DNA of 7,874 bases from Candidatus Aegiribacteria sp. (GTDB lineage Bacteria > Fermentibacterota > Fermentibacteria > Fermentibacterales > JCC-6): assembly GCA_030600975.1 (NCBI GenBank), contig JAUVUL010000060.1, forward strand, positions 1 through 7,874, given 5' to 3'. The notes under the pieces were generated by a model. The model was not told where the DNA came from, searched no databases, and saw nothing but the letters and a program-made list of their open reading frames with translations. Each line of letters starts with the position of its first letter. Position 1 is the stretch's first letter. The position numbers were made by a program, and so were the translations under genes. Shown here piece by piece: positions 1-7,080 of this stretch.

Positions 1-92
1 CTTTCACTCCTATCCACAGCCAGACCGGATATTCCATCAGGTTTCCTAACGATAGTGTTTCTTACCTCTACAGTATCGGAGCGGTATCTCAT
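1..92 (-). CDS. 5' part of an unidentified gene downstream of pcm, cut by the window edge
   Basis: On the minus strand an ATG at 92-90 overlaps the TGA stop of the methyltransferase gene in an ATGA junction, and the frame stays open to the left edge. It gives about 30 residues beginning MRYRSDTVEVRNTIVRKPDG. The same kind of ATGA junction joins two other gene pairs in this window, which supports a real, translationally coupled gene. There is no convincing Shine-Dalgarno sequence of its own, as expected for a coupled start. The fragment has no signal peptide or membrane segment and is too short for me to assign a family. It would be the last visible member of the leftward block. The main doubt is its shortness: 30 open codons can occur by chance, and the only other support is the overlap geometry. 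Confidence 0.45.
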   Translation of the reverse strand, partial: MRYRSDTVEVRNTIVRKPDGISGLAVDRSE

Positions 93-823
93 TCATGAAC
101 CATGGGCACGAATATCACCGGAAGATCTTCTGTAATTGTGATTGTGTTTTCTTCCTTGTGTAAAATTACCAGACGTTGGTTGTTTCCACCGAGCGGCAGA
201 ATCATTCTCCCGCCATTTTTCAGCTGCTCCACCAGTAATTCAGGAATATCTTCAGGAGCGCAGGTGATGATGATTGCATCAAACGGACTGTGTTCCGGCC
301 AACCCTTATACCCGTCACCTGCAAGAATGTTTACCTGATCGTATCCTTCTTCTGCAAGTACAGATTGCGCTTGTTCTGCAAGTTCACTGATAATTTCAAT
401 ACTGTAAACTTCAGCACCAAGCTCTGCAAGCACAGCGGCCTGATAACCTGATCCGGTACCGATCTCAAGTATCTTCTCTCCGGGTTGAACCTGCAGTATC
501 TCCGTCATATAAGCTACTATGTATGGCTGGGAGATAGTCTGGTCAAAACCTATGGGACATGCATGATCCCCATACGGTGGATAAATGCTGAGATAATCCT
601 CAGGAATGAACATGTGACGCCGGATAGTGCTCATTGCAGCCAGCACATTTTCATCCTTTATACCATACAATTGCAGGAGAATCACCATGGATTCTCGTTC
701 TTCCGTCCAGTTCCGATCTGCACTGTCTCTACTTATTTCACTTCCCTTACACGAACTGAATATCATCAGAACTGAAAATAACGTATAAGAAGAGTTCAAA
801 ATAATCCTTTTAAGCACCCTCAT
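89..823 (-). CDS. pcm: Protein-L-isoaspartate O-methyltransferase with N-terminal lipoprotein-type signal
   Basis: This enzyme methylates the free carboxylate of L-isoaspartyl residues in aged proteins using S-adenosylmethionine, starting their repair to aspartate. In the 244-residue product the family motif TISQPYIVAYMTE (about 96-108) carries the conserved substrate-binding serine. The SAM-binding motif ILEIGTGSGYQAAVLAEL (about 118-135) and GDGYKGW (about 169-175) follow, and the C-terminus FVPMVHE is typical. The catalytic core begins near residue 46, so about 45 extra residues precede it: two basic N-terminal residues, a hydrophobic stretch and MIFSSC ending at Cys25, which resembles a loose lipobox. 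I chose ATG 823 because a G-rich Shine-Dalgarno (GGGGGTGG) precedes it; the GTG at 829 lies inside that motif. An internal ATG at 688-686 (MVILLQLYGIKDE) would give a cytoplasmic protein of ordinary Pcm length. The enzyme assignment is firm; the location is inferred. Confidence 0.93.
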   Translation of the reverse strand: MRVLKRIILNSSYTLFSVLMIFSSCKGSEISRDSADRNWTEERESMVILLQLYGIKDENVLAAMSTIRRHMFIPEDYLSIYPPYGDHACPIGFDQTISQPYIVAYMTEILQVQPGEKILEIGTGSGYQAAVLAELGAEVYSIEIISELAEQAQSVLAEEGYDQVNILAGDGYKGWPEHSPFDAIIITCAPEDIPELLVEQLKNGGRMILPLGGNNQRLVILHKEENTITITEDLPVIFVPMVHE

Positions 824-971
824 TTCCACCCCCGATCAATTTCCCTTCAGAGTCAATGATAACATTGCAGTTAGATCACCTCTGAATATACAGAATAGAA
901 CATCCCTTGACCGCTGTCGTGAAACCTTATTACGTGAGAAAAGATAAATTGTAAACACCTGTTTACTATTG
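824..971 (-). promoter_or_regulatory. mutS-pcm gap with possible pcm promoter
   Basis: This 148-base gap separates mutS from pcm and holds no gene. Read on the minus strand, TTTACA (955-950, five of six to the -35 consensus) lies 17 bases before TAATAA (932-927, three of six to -10). A second option is TATATT (890-885, five of six to -10) with a poor -35, CGGTCA, at 913-908. Closer to pcm, bases 884-848 can form an imperfect stem (CAGAG with CTCTG, and TGAT with ATCA) in the leader. A G-rich ribosome site at about 834-827 precedes the pcm ATG. The size of the gap, compared with the overlaps elsewhere, suggests pcm has its own promoter, but neither candidate is strong. Confidence 0.3.
951..966. 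repeat. Perfect 16-base inverted repeat just downstream of mutS
   Basis: GTAAAC-ACCT-GTTTAC is a perfect palindrome with 6-base arms and a 4-base centre, starting 5 bases past the mutS stop. As RNA on the minus strand it could form a small hairpin followed by AATTTATCTTTTCT, which would make only a weak terminator because the stem is short and AT-rich. It also overlaps the TTTACA proposed as a pcm -35 box, so a repressor operator is an equally good reading. The palindrome is certain; its function is not. Confidence 0.4.
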
Positions 972-3533
972 TTACTCCAGCCTGTCACGGAGTTCGTAGA
1001 GGATTTCCAGAGCCCTCCTTGGTGTCAGTGAGTCCGGATCTAACTCCTTTATATGCTCCAGCAGGGGGTTGCTCTCTTCAGCCTCAGTCTCTGCAAAACG
1101 GAGTTCAAGCTGGTCTTCTCCTGCTCCTCCCGGCATAAGATGTTTGCCGGCTTCAAGATCGGAAAGAACTTTTCTTGCCCTCCTGACAACCTTTGAAGGC
1201 ACGCCGGCCATAGAAGCGACGTGTATGCCGTATGATTCATCGGTGCTGCCCTCTTCAATATTGTAAAGAAATACTACTTCTCCTCCGGAATCCTTTACTT
1301 TCACATTCACGTTCCATGTGGCTGGCAGGAGATTCGCGAGTGCTGTAAGCTCGTGATAGTGGGTGGCGAACAGAACAAGTGGCCTGTGTATTTCACTGTT
1401 GTGCAGATACTCCACCATGGCCCAGGCAAGTGATAATCCATCGTAAGTGCTTGTTCCTCTGCCGACTTCATCAAGGATGGCAAGGCTTGAAGGGGTGCTT
1501 GAATTCAGAAGTGCAGCAGCTTCAGCCATCTCGACCAGAAATGTTGACTGACCTCTTGTTATGCGGTCCGTTGAACCAATCCTTGTAAATATCCTGTCTA
1601 CAGGTGAATAAACCATAGATTCGGCTGGAACGAAGGAACCTGCCTGCGCCAGGATGACAAGGAGAGCCGCCTGACGGAGATAGGTTGATTTCCCGGCCAT
1701 ATTGGGGCCTGTTACAAGAAGAATGCGTCTGCTCTGGTTGAGTTCGATACTGTTTGGAACACATTCACCCTGGGGGAGTATCTCATCCAGTACAGGATGC
1801 CTGCCGTTCCTGATGGAAATCCCTGGAATATCCGACAACTCGGGCCTTACGTAACCTCTTTTTATCGCAATCGTACTTAGCGAGGTCAATACATCAAGTC
1901 TCGCGAGTATTCTGCCGGCATTCCTTATACCGTCTATACTCCGGGCGACTTTCTCTCTGAGATCGGTAAATATCTCCTGCTCAATCCTTTCGATCTCTTC
2001 AAAGGCTCTGAATATCTTGGATTCGACCTCCTTCAGGTCGGGTGTTATGAACCGTTCCGCATTAACAAGGGTTTGTTTCCTGATGTAGTGTTCCGGAACC
2101 TTGTCCAGATGGCTCTTCGATACTTCGATATAGTAGCCGAAGACCCTGTTATTTCCTATGGTCAGGTTCGGGATACCGGTCTTCTCCCTCTCCTCTTTCC
2201 TCCTGGATTTGATCCAGTTATGGCCTCCGGAATGTATGCAGCGGTATTCATCAAGCTCCTTCGAAACACCTTCCCTGATAACACCGCCGTCGGTCAGTTT
2301 CGCAGGTGGCGAGTCCACAATAATTGAATCTATCAGCCTTGCTGTTTCTTCAAGAAGATCTGTTGACGCCATTCTGGAGAGCATCCGCGAAAGCGAATCC
2401 TTAAGAATGCTGGAAATCTCCGGGAGCCTTGCAATTGTATCCGCTACTGCCCTGAGATCTCTGGGTGATGAACGAAGCGTACCAAGTTTTCCCGCCTGGC
2501 GCTGCAGGTCAGCAGTACCGTCAAGGATAGCTATCAGTTCCGCAAGGGTTCCCTTCGCTTCCATAAGCCATTGCAGAGCATCGTACCTCTCAGATATTTC
2601 ATTTCTGTCCCTGGTCGGGGAGGAGAGCCATTTGCGCAATTCTCTTGATCCAGCCGGTGTTTTTGTTTCATCAACAATATCCGACAGTATGCCGGATTCC
2701 TCCCCGGGTGGTGCCTCGGTGATATTCAGCGAACGGGCGCTCCCTCTGTCTATTATCAGGCTGTCCTCCCGCCTGTACAAACCACTGAAACATAGATGGG
2801 ATACATCCATTCTCTTAGTATCCCTGACGTAGTTCAAAAGTGCGCCAAGCGCTGACAGAGCAGGACTGTCAGTCTCCATACCAAGGCCTTCGAGAGCTGC
2901 AATATTGAGAATAGACTCTACGCTGGATTCAGCGGTATCCAGATCGAATTTCCAGGGTTCCAGTTCGGTAATCTCACAACCAGCGGGCGGTTCGATCCTG
3001 CAGCCTCCTTCAGGGAGAAGTATCTCGGAGGGTGCTCTTCTGGCGATTTCCGCAGGCAGAAGGTCGCTGTTCATTTCAGTGGCCTCTATCTCGCCTGTAG
3101 AGAGGTCACAGAACGCGAGCCCTCCCCTTCCTTTGCCCATCACAGCTGAGCAGAGGAGAATTGTTCTTCGTTCATCCAGAGCTGAACCACTTACGAGGGT
3201 GCCGGGGGTTATCACTTCTATTACATCCCGTTTCACAAGACCCTTCGCCTTTGCAGGATCTTCGGTCTGTTCGCATATGGCTACTCTATAACCCGCTTTG
3301 ATGAGCTTTGAAAGGTAGCCGTCCAGAGCGTGATACGGGAATCCTGCAAGTGGTATCTTTTCACCGGACTCCCTGCTTCTGCCCCTTGCCGTAAGCGTAA
3401 TTCCAAGAACTCTTGAGACGGTTTTCGCGTCTTCGAGAAACGTCTCATAGAAATCTCCCATTCTGAAAAGCAGTATCTCGTTCCGGTGCTTATCCTTGAT
3501 CTCCAGAAACTGCTTCATCATCGGAGTTTTCAT
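972..3533 (-). CDS. mutS: DNA mismatch repair ATPase MutS
   Basis: MutS recognises mispaired or looped bases and, with ATP, starts mismatch repair through MutL; it acts in the cytoplasm on DNA. The product is 853 residues, the same length as the E. coli protein. The mismatch-reading Phe-x-Glu motif is at 28-30 within MGDFYETF, so this is the repair-type MutS1 and not MutS2. The ATPase has Walker A GPNMAGKST (609-617), STFLVE (663-668), Walker B LAILDEVGRGTSTYDG (684-699) and FATHYHEL (722-729). QLELRF (about 808-813) resembles a sliding-clamp binding peptide, and the C-terminal DPDSLTPRRALEILYELRDRL matches the tetramerisation helix. The start at MKTPMMKQFL agrees with the TPMM(K/Q)Q(F/Y)L start region of relatives; the frame remains open 38 codons upstream, but that would lie within the glycosyltransferase gene. 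ATGA overlap with that gene (3533-3530) indicates translational coupling. All key residues are present. Confidence 0.97.
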   Translation of the reverse strand: MKTPMMKQFLEIKDKHRNEILLFRMGDFYETFLEDAKTVSRVLGITLTARGRSRESGEKIPLAGFPYHALDGYLSKLIKAGYRVAICEQTEDPAKAKGLVKRDVIEVITPGTLVSGSALDERRTILLCSAVMGKGRGGLAFCDLSTGEIEATEMNSDLLPAEIARRAPSEILLPEGGCRIEPPAGCEITELEPWKFDLDTAESSVESILNIAALEGLGMETDSPALSALGALLNYVRDTKRMDVSHLCFSGLYRREDSLIIDRGSARSLNITEAPPGEESGILSDIVDETKTPAGSRELRKWLSSPTRDRNEISERYDALQWLMEAKGTLAELIAILDGTADLQRQAGKLGTLRSSPRDLRAVADTIARLPEISSILKDSLSRMLSRMASTDLLEETARLIDSIIVDSPPAKLTDGGVIREGVSKELDEYRCIHSGGHNWIKSRRKEEREKTGIPNLTIGNNRVFGYYIEVSKSHLDKVPEHYIRKQTLVNAERFITPDLKEVESKIFRAFEEIERIEQEIFTDLREKVARSIDGIRNAGRILARLDVLTSLSTIAIKRGYVRPELSDIPGISIRNGRHPVLDEILPQGECVPNSIELNQSRRILLVTGPNMAGKSTYLRQAALLVILAQAGSFVPAESMVYSPVDRIFTRIGSTDRITRGQSTFLVEMAEAAALLNSSTPSSLAILDEVGRGTSTYDGLSLAWAMVEYLHNSEIHRPLVLFATHYHELTALANLLPATWNVNVKVKDSGGEVVFLYNIEEGSTDESYGIHVASMAGVPSKVVRRARKVLSDLEAGKHLMPGGAGEDQLELRFAETEAEESNPLLEHIKELDPDSLTPRRALEILYELRDRLE

Positions 3534-4510
3534 GATTCCAGCAGCTCCATTGCACTTTCTGCGAGATGGAACGGCAATATTCCCTTCCTGCAAACCTCGC
3601 TGCTGAACTGACAGGAATTGCCTCCATGTCTGTGACACGGCCTGCATCCGATATTGCCGACCATATAGTTACCCTTTCGATCTATTCTCCAGAAACCCAG
3701 CGAGGGTGATGTGGATGTAAATACAACTAGAACCGGAACGCCCAGTGCTGAAGCCATATGCGCAGGACCTGAATCCGGAGAGATCAGCAGATCCAGGGTT
3801 TCAATCGCATCTATAAGACCTTCAACTCCATTCGCGCCACAGTATACATCAATATTCCCCCTGCCGGTTGATTCAGCGGTTTTCAGTATCAGTCCCTTAT
3901 CCTCCACGCCGCCGAGAAGCACGATATCAGCCCCGCGAAGGTCCGCCAGAATCCTTGATGTTTCGGAAATGACTCCGGAGGGTATTGATTTGATGTACCA
4001 ACGGCCTCCTGTCACTATTCCGATTCTCAGCCCTTTTGAACCTGTTTCAGCACTTTTCTCAAGTATGGGATCCGAGGCGTTCTCGAAACCTGCGGATCGC
4101 AGGAATTCCCGGCTGCGCAAGGGCATTGATTCAGCCTTCTTATCCATTACCCTTTTTCTCAGCTTCCTGTTCATGCGGAATCTGCCTTTAACCCGTTTTC
4201 CGGCGGTCGCTATTCTGGAAGCGATGTTATTCTGAAGATCTACTACAAAGTCCGGTGACATTCTCTTAAGGAGTTTCCTCAGATCGAGAGGTCCGGCATC
4301 CTTCGCTAAAAGTACAGGATGGATATCCCCCGGCATTCGCGTAACCACCGGTTCATATTGCTCCGATGTAACAAAGAAGACTCTGTTATACCTGGAAAGC
4401 TCCGAAGCTGCAGGCTGGGCAAGGATAACATCACCCAGCGAATGCAGACGGATAACTGCCGCGCTATTTACCTGCGAACTGCATGTCATAGAGTAGTCTG
4501 TATTTGCCAT
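3530..4510 (-). CDS. GT9-family glycosyltransferase, ADP-heptose:LPS heptosyltransferase-like
   Basis: Proteins of this family transfer heptose or a related sugar from a nucleotide donor to the lipopolysaccharide core at the inner face of the inner membrane. The 326-residue product has the N-terminal family signature RLHSLGDVILAQP (21-33), DLQNN (91-95) and the C-terminal donor-site motif SPDSGPAHMASALGVPVLVVFTSTSP (about 244-269). Four cysteines (289, 292, 300, 307) cluster near the end in a CxxC-x7-C-x6-C pattern; clusters of this sort occur in some GT9 members. No signal peptide or membrane helix is visible. The start is uncertain: ATG 4510 overlaps the exporter gene by 47 bases, ATG 4489 by 26, and neither has a clear ribosome site, so translation is probably coupled. 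Exact acceptor and sugar cannot be told from sequence; waaC/waaF/waaQ-type roles are all possible. Confidence 0.88.
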   Translation of the reverse strand: MANTDYSMTCSSQVNSAAVIRLHSLGDVILAQPAASELSRYNRVFFVTSEQYEPVVTRMPGDIHPVLLAKDAGPLDLRKLLKRMSPDFVVDLQNNIASRIATAGKRVKGRFRMNRKLRKRVMDKKAESMPLRSREFLRSAGFENASDPILEKSAETGSKGLRIGIVTGGRWYIKSIPSGVISETSRILADLRGADIVLLGGVEDKGLILKTAESTGRGNIDVYCGANGVEGLIDAIETLDLLISPDSGPAHMASALGVPVLVVFTSTSPSLGFWRIDRKGNYMVGNIGCRPCHRHGGNSCQFSSEVCRKGILPFHLAESAMELLES

Positions 4511-6386
4511 TCATTTCGAGTAATTCAGGATGCGTTCCACTTTCAACAATTCTGCCTTTATCAATATAGAAAACCCTGGTAGATTTCGTGATAGTGCTGA
4601 GCCTGTGGGCTATTATCAGCGATGTCCTACCCTCAATCAGCCCATCGATTGCCTTCTGCACCTGACGTTCAGAATGAGTATCCAGGGCGGATGTCGCTTC
4701 ATCGAAAATAAGAATATCAGGATCCTTCAGAACGGCCCTTGCAATTGCCAGGCGCTGCCTCTGTCCGCCAGATAGCCTTGCTCCTCTCTCCCCTATTCTC
4801 GTACTGAAACCCAGGGGCATCTCCTCTATGAATTCAAGAGCGTTCGCTACCTCCGCTGCCAGCCTCACTTTTTCCAAGGGGATGCTTTCTTCCCCGTACG
4901 CAATGTTGTTCCTTACTGTATCGTTGAAAAGGACCGTCTCCTGTGTAACCACACCAAGGTTCTTTCTTAGTCCTTCCAGATCGATAGTTCTGAGATCACT
5001 TCCGTCTATCAGAATCGAACCGGAATCAGGATCGTAGAACCGTGGAATCAGGTCGGCAATTGTACTCTTGCCTCCTCCACTTGGCCCTACCAGGGCTATT
5101 ATTTCACCTTTCTCGAGAGAGAATGATACATCTTTCAGAACAGGAATCCCGTCTTCGTAGCTGAAACAGACGTGCTTGAACTCTATCCTGTCAAGAAACG
5201 AATCGAAGGGCACCGGATTAAGTGGCTGTTTTATTACCGGCTCCAGATCCAATAATTTGAAAACCCGCTCTGCTGAAGCTATGCCTGTCTGTATCCTGCT
5301 GTTCGCGGTACTCATTGTCTTGATCGGTTTCATCATCGACAGAGCCGCAGCGAGGAAAACAAGAAATCTCCCCGTAGAGAGGGAACCTCCCGACAGGATT
5401 GCGCTGCCTCCATACCACATTATAAACCCGCTTGCTATGGAGCCCATGATCTCAGTAACCGGGCTTGCGAATGCTCTCTCACGCTGAAGTGAAGTTTCGG
5501 TTCTCCTGTGAACATCCAGAATACTAGCAAACCTGGATCCTTCGAATTTCTCCATCGAAAAGGCTTTGACAATCCTGATACCGAATATCGTTTCCTGGAG
5601 AAGCGCTGAGAAATCTGACAATTTTTCCTGTGAATAATGGGTTTTTTTCCTCAGTCTCCTGCTCAAGATCAGTATGAACAACATTGCCGGAGGGAAAACA
5701 AGAAGCGTAATAAGAGCAAGACGCCATGAAGCCCAGAGCGCGATCCCCAGATAAACCAGAAGAAGGACAAATTGCCTGGGAACGCTCATCATCATCTCTG
5801 TCATCGCCCAGTTCGTGTTCCCCACATCAGAGGTGAACCTCGCCATCACATCACCCGACCTGGCGGATGTGTAAAAGCCCATATCAAGTTCCAGCAGATG
5901 GTTGTAAAGACAGCTTCTTATGTCTCTCACAACACCCTGTTCCGCCCTTGAAAGAAAAAACACCTGCATGAAGCCGAGAAAGTTCTTCAGCAGTACGATA
6001 AATATGAGCCCGAGGACTATAACTATCAGTACCTGCTGCGGATCAGATTCTTTAAAAGTGTCTCTGAGTCCCTCTACAACATCTCCCCCTGCAGAAACAA
6101 CACCTCCCGGATGCAGCGAAAGCATTTCCGAACCCAGCCTGCTGAAAGCCTCGCCTGTATTCTGCCTGAGCGAAGGCAGAAAATCACACTTATCCTCCAC
6201 TGTATCATTCCTTACAAAAACATTATCAAACAAAGGCAGGATCATACCCAGTGAAGCTCCGCTGAAAACAGCGAAGAGAACCATGCACAGCATGGCCCCG
6301 GTCATCCACTTCCAGTAGGGGCGGAGATACGATAGAATTCTTAATATGGTGCTTTTCTTTTTCATGGTAGACACTATCTTCACCAT
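4464..6386 (-). CDS. msbA: MsbA-like lipid A-core ABC exporter (fused membrane and ATPase domains)
   Basis: This is a half-size ABC exporter, expected to work as a homodimer that flips lipid A-core, or a similar lipid, across the inner membrane using ATP. The 640-residue protein has six membrane segments (roughly 25-45, 118-140, 203-222, 224-241, 313-335, 338-356). The ATPase domain follows: Walker A GPSGGGKST (434-442), Q-loop at Gln482, signature LSGGQ (538-542), Walker B ILIFDEATSALD (558-569) and switch His594. Every ATPase residue expected is present. The loop between the first two helices is about 65 residues, far longer than in E. coli MsbA. ATG 6365 (MKKKSTILRIL) is an equally good start; neither start has a strong ribosome site. 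The neighbouring lipopolysaccharide glycosyltransferase favours the MsbA role over a drug or peptide exporter, but substrate cannot be read from sequence. It is the first gene of the leftward block. Confidence 0.87.
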   Translation of the reverse strand: MVKIVSTMKKKSTILRILSYLRPYWKWMTGAMLCMVLFAVFSGASLGMILPLFDNVFVRNDTVEDKCDFLPSLRQNTGEAFSRLGSEMLSLHPGGVVSAGGDVVEGLRDTFKESDPQQVLIVIVLGLIFIVLLKNFLGFMQVFFLSRAEQGVVRDIRSCLYNHLLELDMGFYTSARSGDVMARFTSDVGNTNWAMTEMMMSVPRQFVLLLVYLGIALWASWRLALITLLVFPPAMLFILILSRRLRKKTHYSQEKLSDFSALLQETIFGIRIVKAFSMEKFEGSRFASILDVHRRTETSLQRERAFASPVTEIMGSIASGFIMWYGGSAILSGGSLSTGRFLVFLAAALSMMKPIKTMSTANSRIQTGIASAERVFKLLDLEPVIKQPLNPVPFDSFLDRIEFKHVCFSYEDGIPVLKDVSFSLEKGEIIALVGPSGGGKSTIADLIPRFYDPDSGSILIDGSDLRTIDLEGLRKNLGVVTQETVLFNDTVRNNIAYGEESIPLEKVRLAAEVANALEFIEEMPLGFSTRIGERGARLSGGQRQRLAIARAVLKDPDILIFDEATSALDTHSERQVQKAIDGLIEGRTSLIIAHRLSTITKSTRVFYIDKGRIVESGTHPELLEMNGKYRLLYDMQFAGK

Positions 6387-6486
6387 AAATCATCTTCAGG
6401 TCAAGTAATGGGGACTGGAACAAGACAGGCAGTATTGGGTATATTACCTGTAACGGTACTAATGCCGACCCGGGAAAGGTGTATTT
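6387..6486. promoter_or_regulatory. Divergent promoter region between msbA and the ECF sigma gene
   Basis: About 100 bases separate two divergent genes and must serve both. On the plus strand GGAAC (6417-6421), the typical -35 element of many ECF sigma factors, is followed after 17 bases by GTATAT (6439-6444), placing a transcript start some 35 bases before the sigma gene. A housekeeping alternative is TTGGGT (6435-6440), 17 bases, ACTAAT (6458-6463). On the minus strand TCGGCA (6468-6463), 16 bases, TAATAT (6446-6441) could serve msbA. GGTA-TAT-TACC (6438-6448) is a small palindrome overlapping two of these -10 candidates, and a third GGTA lies at 6455-6458. A good ribosome site, AAAGGTG (6475-6481), precedes the TTG start by five bases. 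The assignments are pattern matches only. Confidence 0.4.
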
Positions 6487-7080
6487 TTGACTGGAAGAAT
6501 TATTACAACCAAACGTACGGAAAAAGATCCGAGATCCGATTCCGAACTTATGATTGACCTCTGCAAAGGCGATGAAGAGGCTTTTTCCGAAGTAATCAGA
6601 AGATTTCAGGCACCGATTTACTCAATGCTGATTAGAATGCTTGGAAACGAGGAGGATGCACAGGAGATGCTCCAGCTTACCTTCTGCAGGGTTTACAGGT
6701 ACAGAAACAAATTCGACACTGACAGAAAACTGGTAAACTGGATATTCACCATCGCCAGCAATCTGGCAAAGAAGGAATGGCGCAGAAGGTCAAGATGGAT
6801 AAATGTCCCGCTTGAGCATGCCAACCTTACAAGCCCAGGTAAGACGGCACCACATTACAATGCTGGAAGAGTTGAACTCAGGGCATCGATAGAGGAAGCA
6901 GTTGACAAGCTGCCTCCCCATTACAGAGAGCCGTTCATTCTCATAGAACAGGAACAGATGTCGTACGAGGATATTGCGGATGTCCTTAATATCCGCCTTG
7001 GAACTGTAAAATCAAGGATAAACCGCGCCAGAACAAGACTGAGAGAGCTGCTGGACGACGTATGGGAAGAGTGGAAATGA
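6487..7080 (+). CDS. ECF-type (group 4) RNA polymerase sigma factor
   Basis: The product directs RNA polymerase to a small set of promoters, usually in response to envelope or oxidative stress. It is 197 residues and has only the two domains typical of ECF factors. Region 2 is about 32-100, including EEDAQEMLQLTFCRVYR and the WIFTIASNLAKKEWRRR core/-10-contacting segment. Region 4 is about 132-187, with the helix-turn-helix MSYEDIADVLNIRLGTVKSRINRARTRL. The linker between them is short and no extra C-terminal domain is present. The start is TTG, chosen because AAAGGTG lies five bases upstream; the next ATG (6550) is at residue 22, close to region 2. Its stop overlaps the next gene, a zinc-finger anti-sigma factor, so the two are coupled. 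Which ECF subgroup it belongs to cannot be decided here; a GGAAC upstream suggests RpoE-like -35 recognition. Confidence 0.93.
   Translation: MTGRIITTKRTEKDPRSDSELMIDLCKGDEEAFSEVIRRFQAPIYSMLIRMLGNEEDAQEMLQLTFCRVYRYRNKFDTDRKLVNWIFTIASNLAKKEWRRRSRWINVPLEHANLTSPGKTAPHYNAGRVELRASIEEAVDKLPPHYREPFILIEQEQMSYEDIADVLNIRLGTVKSRINRARTRLRELLDDVWEEWK

Noticed and set aside
951..966. Strong intrinsic terminator after mutS
   Set aside because: The stem is only six pairs with two G-C pairs, and the following tract is not a continuous U run. Kept as a palindrome of unknown function.
2158..2832. Long open frame (224 codons) on the plus strand inside mutS
   Set aside because: It lies entirely antisense to the conserved core of MutS, its translation is serine-rich and low in recognisable motifs, and no ribosome site or partner gene supports it. 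Such antisense frames follow from the codon use of the real gene.
3534..3647. Upstream 38-codon extension of mutS
   Set aside because: The extension lies within the glycosyltransferase gene and does not resemble MutS N-termini. ATG 3533 fits both the family start and the ATGA overlap.
3711..4235. Open frame of 174 codons on the plus strand inside the glycosyltransferase gene
   Set aside because: It is antisense to clearly conserved GT9 motifs, and the translation looks like a shadow (rich in Ser, Pro, Arg) with no family resemblance.
6399..6404. TTGACC on the minus strand as a -35 box for msbA
   Set aside because: A -10 at the right spacing would fall inside or past the msbA start codon, and none is seen.
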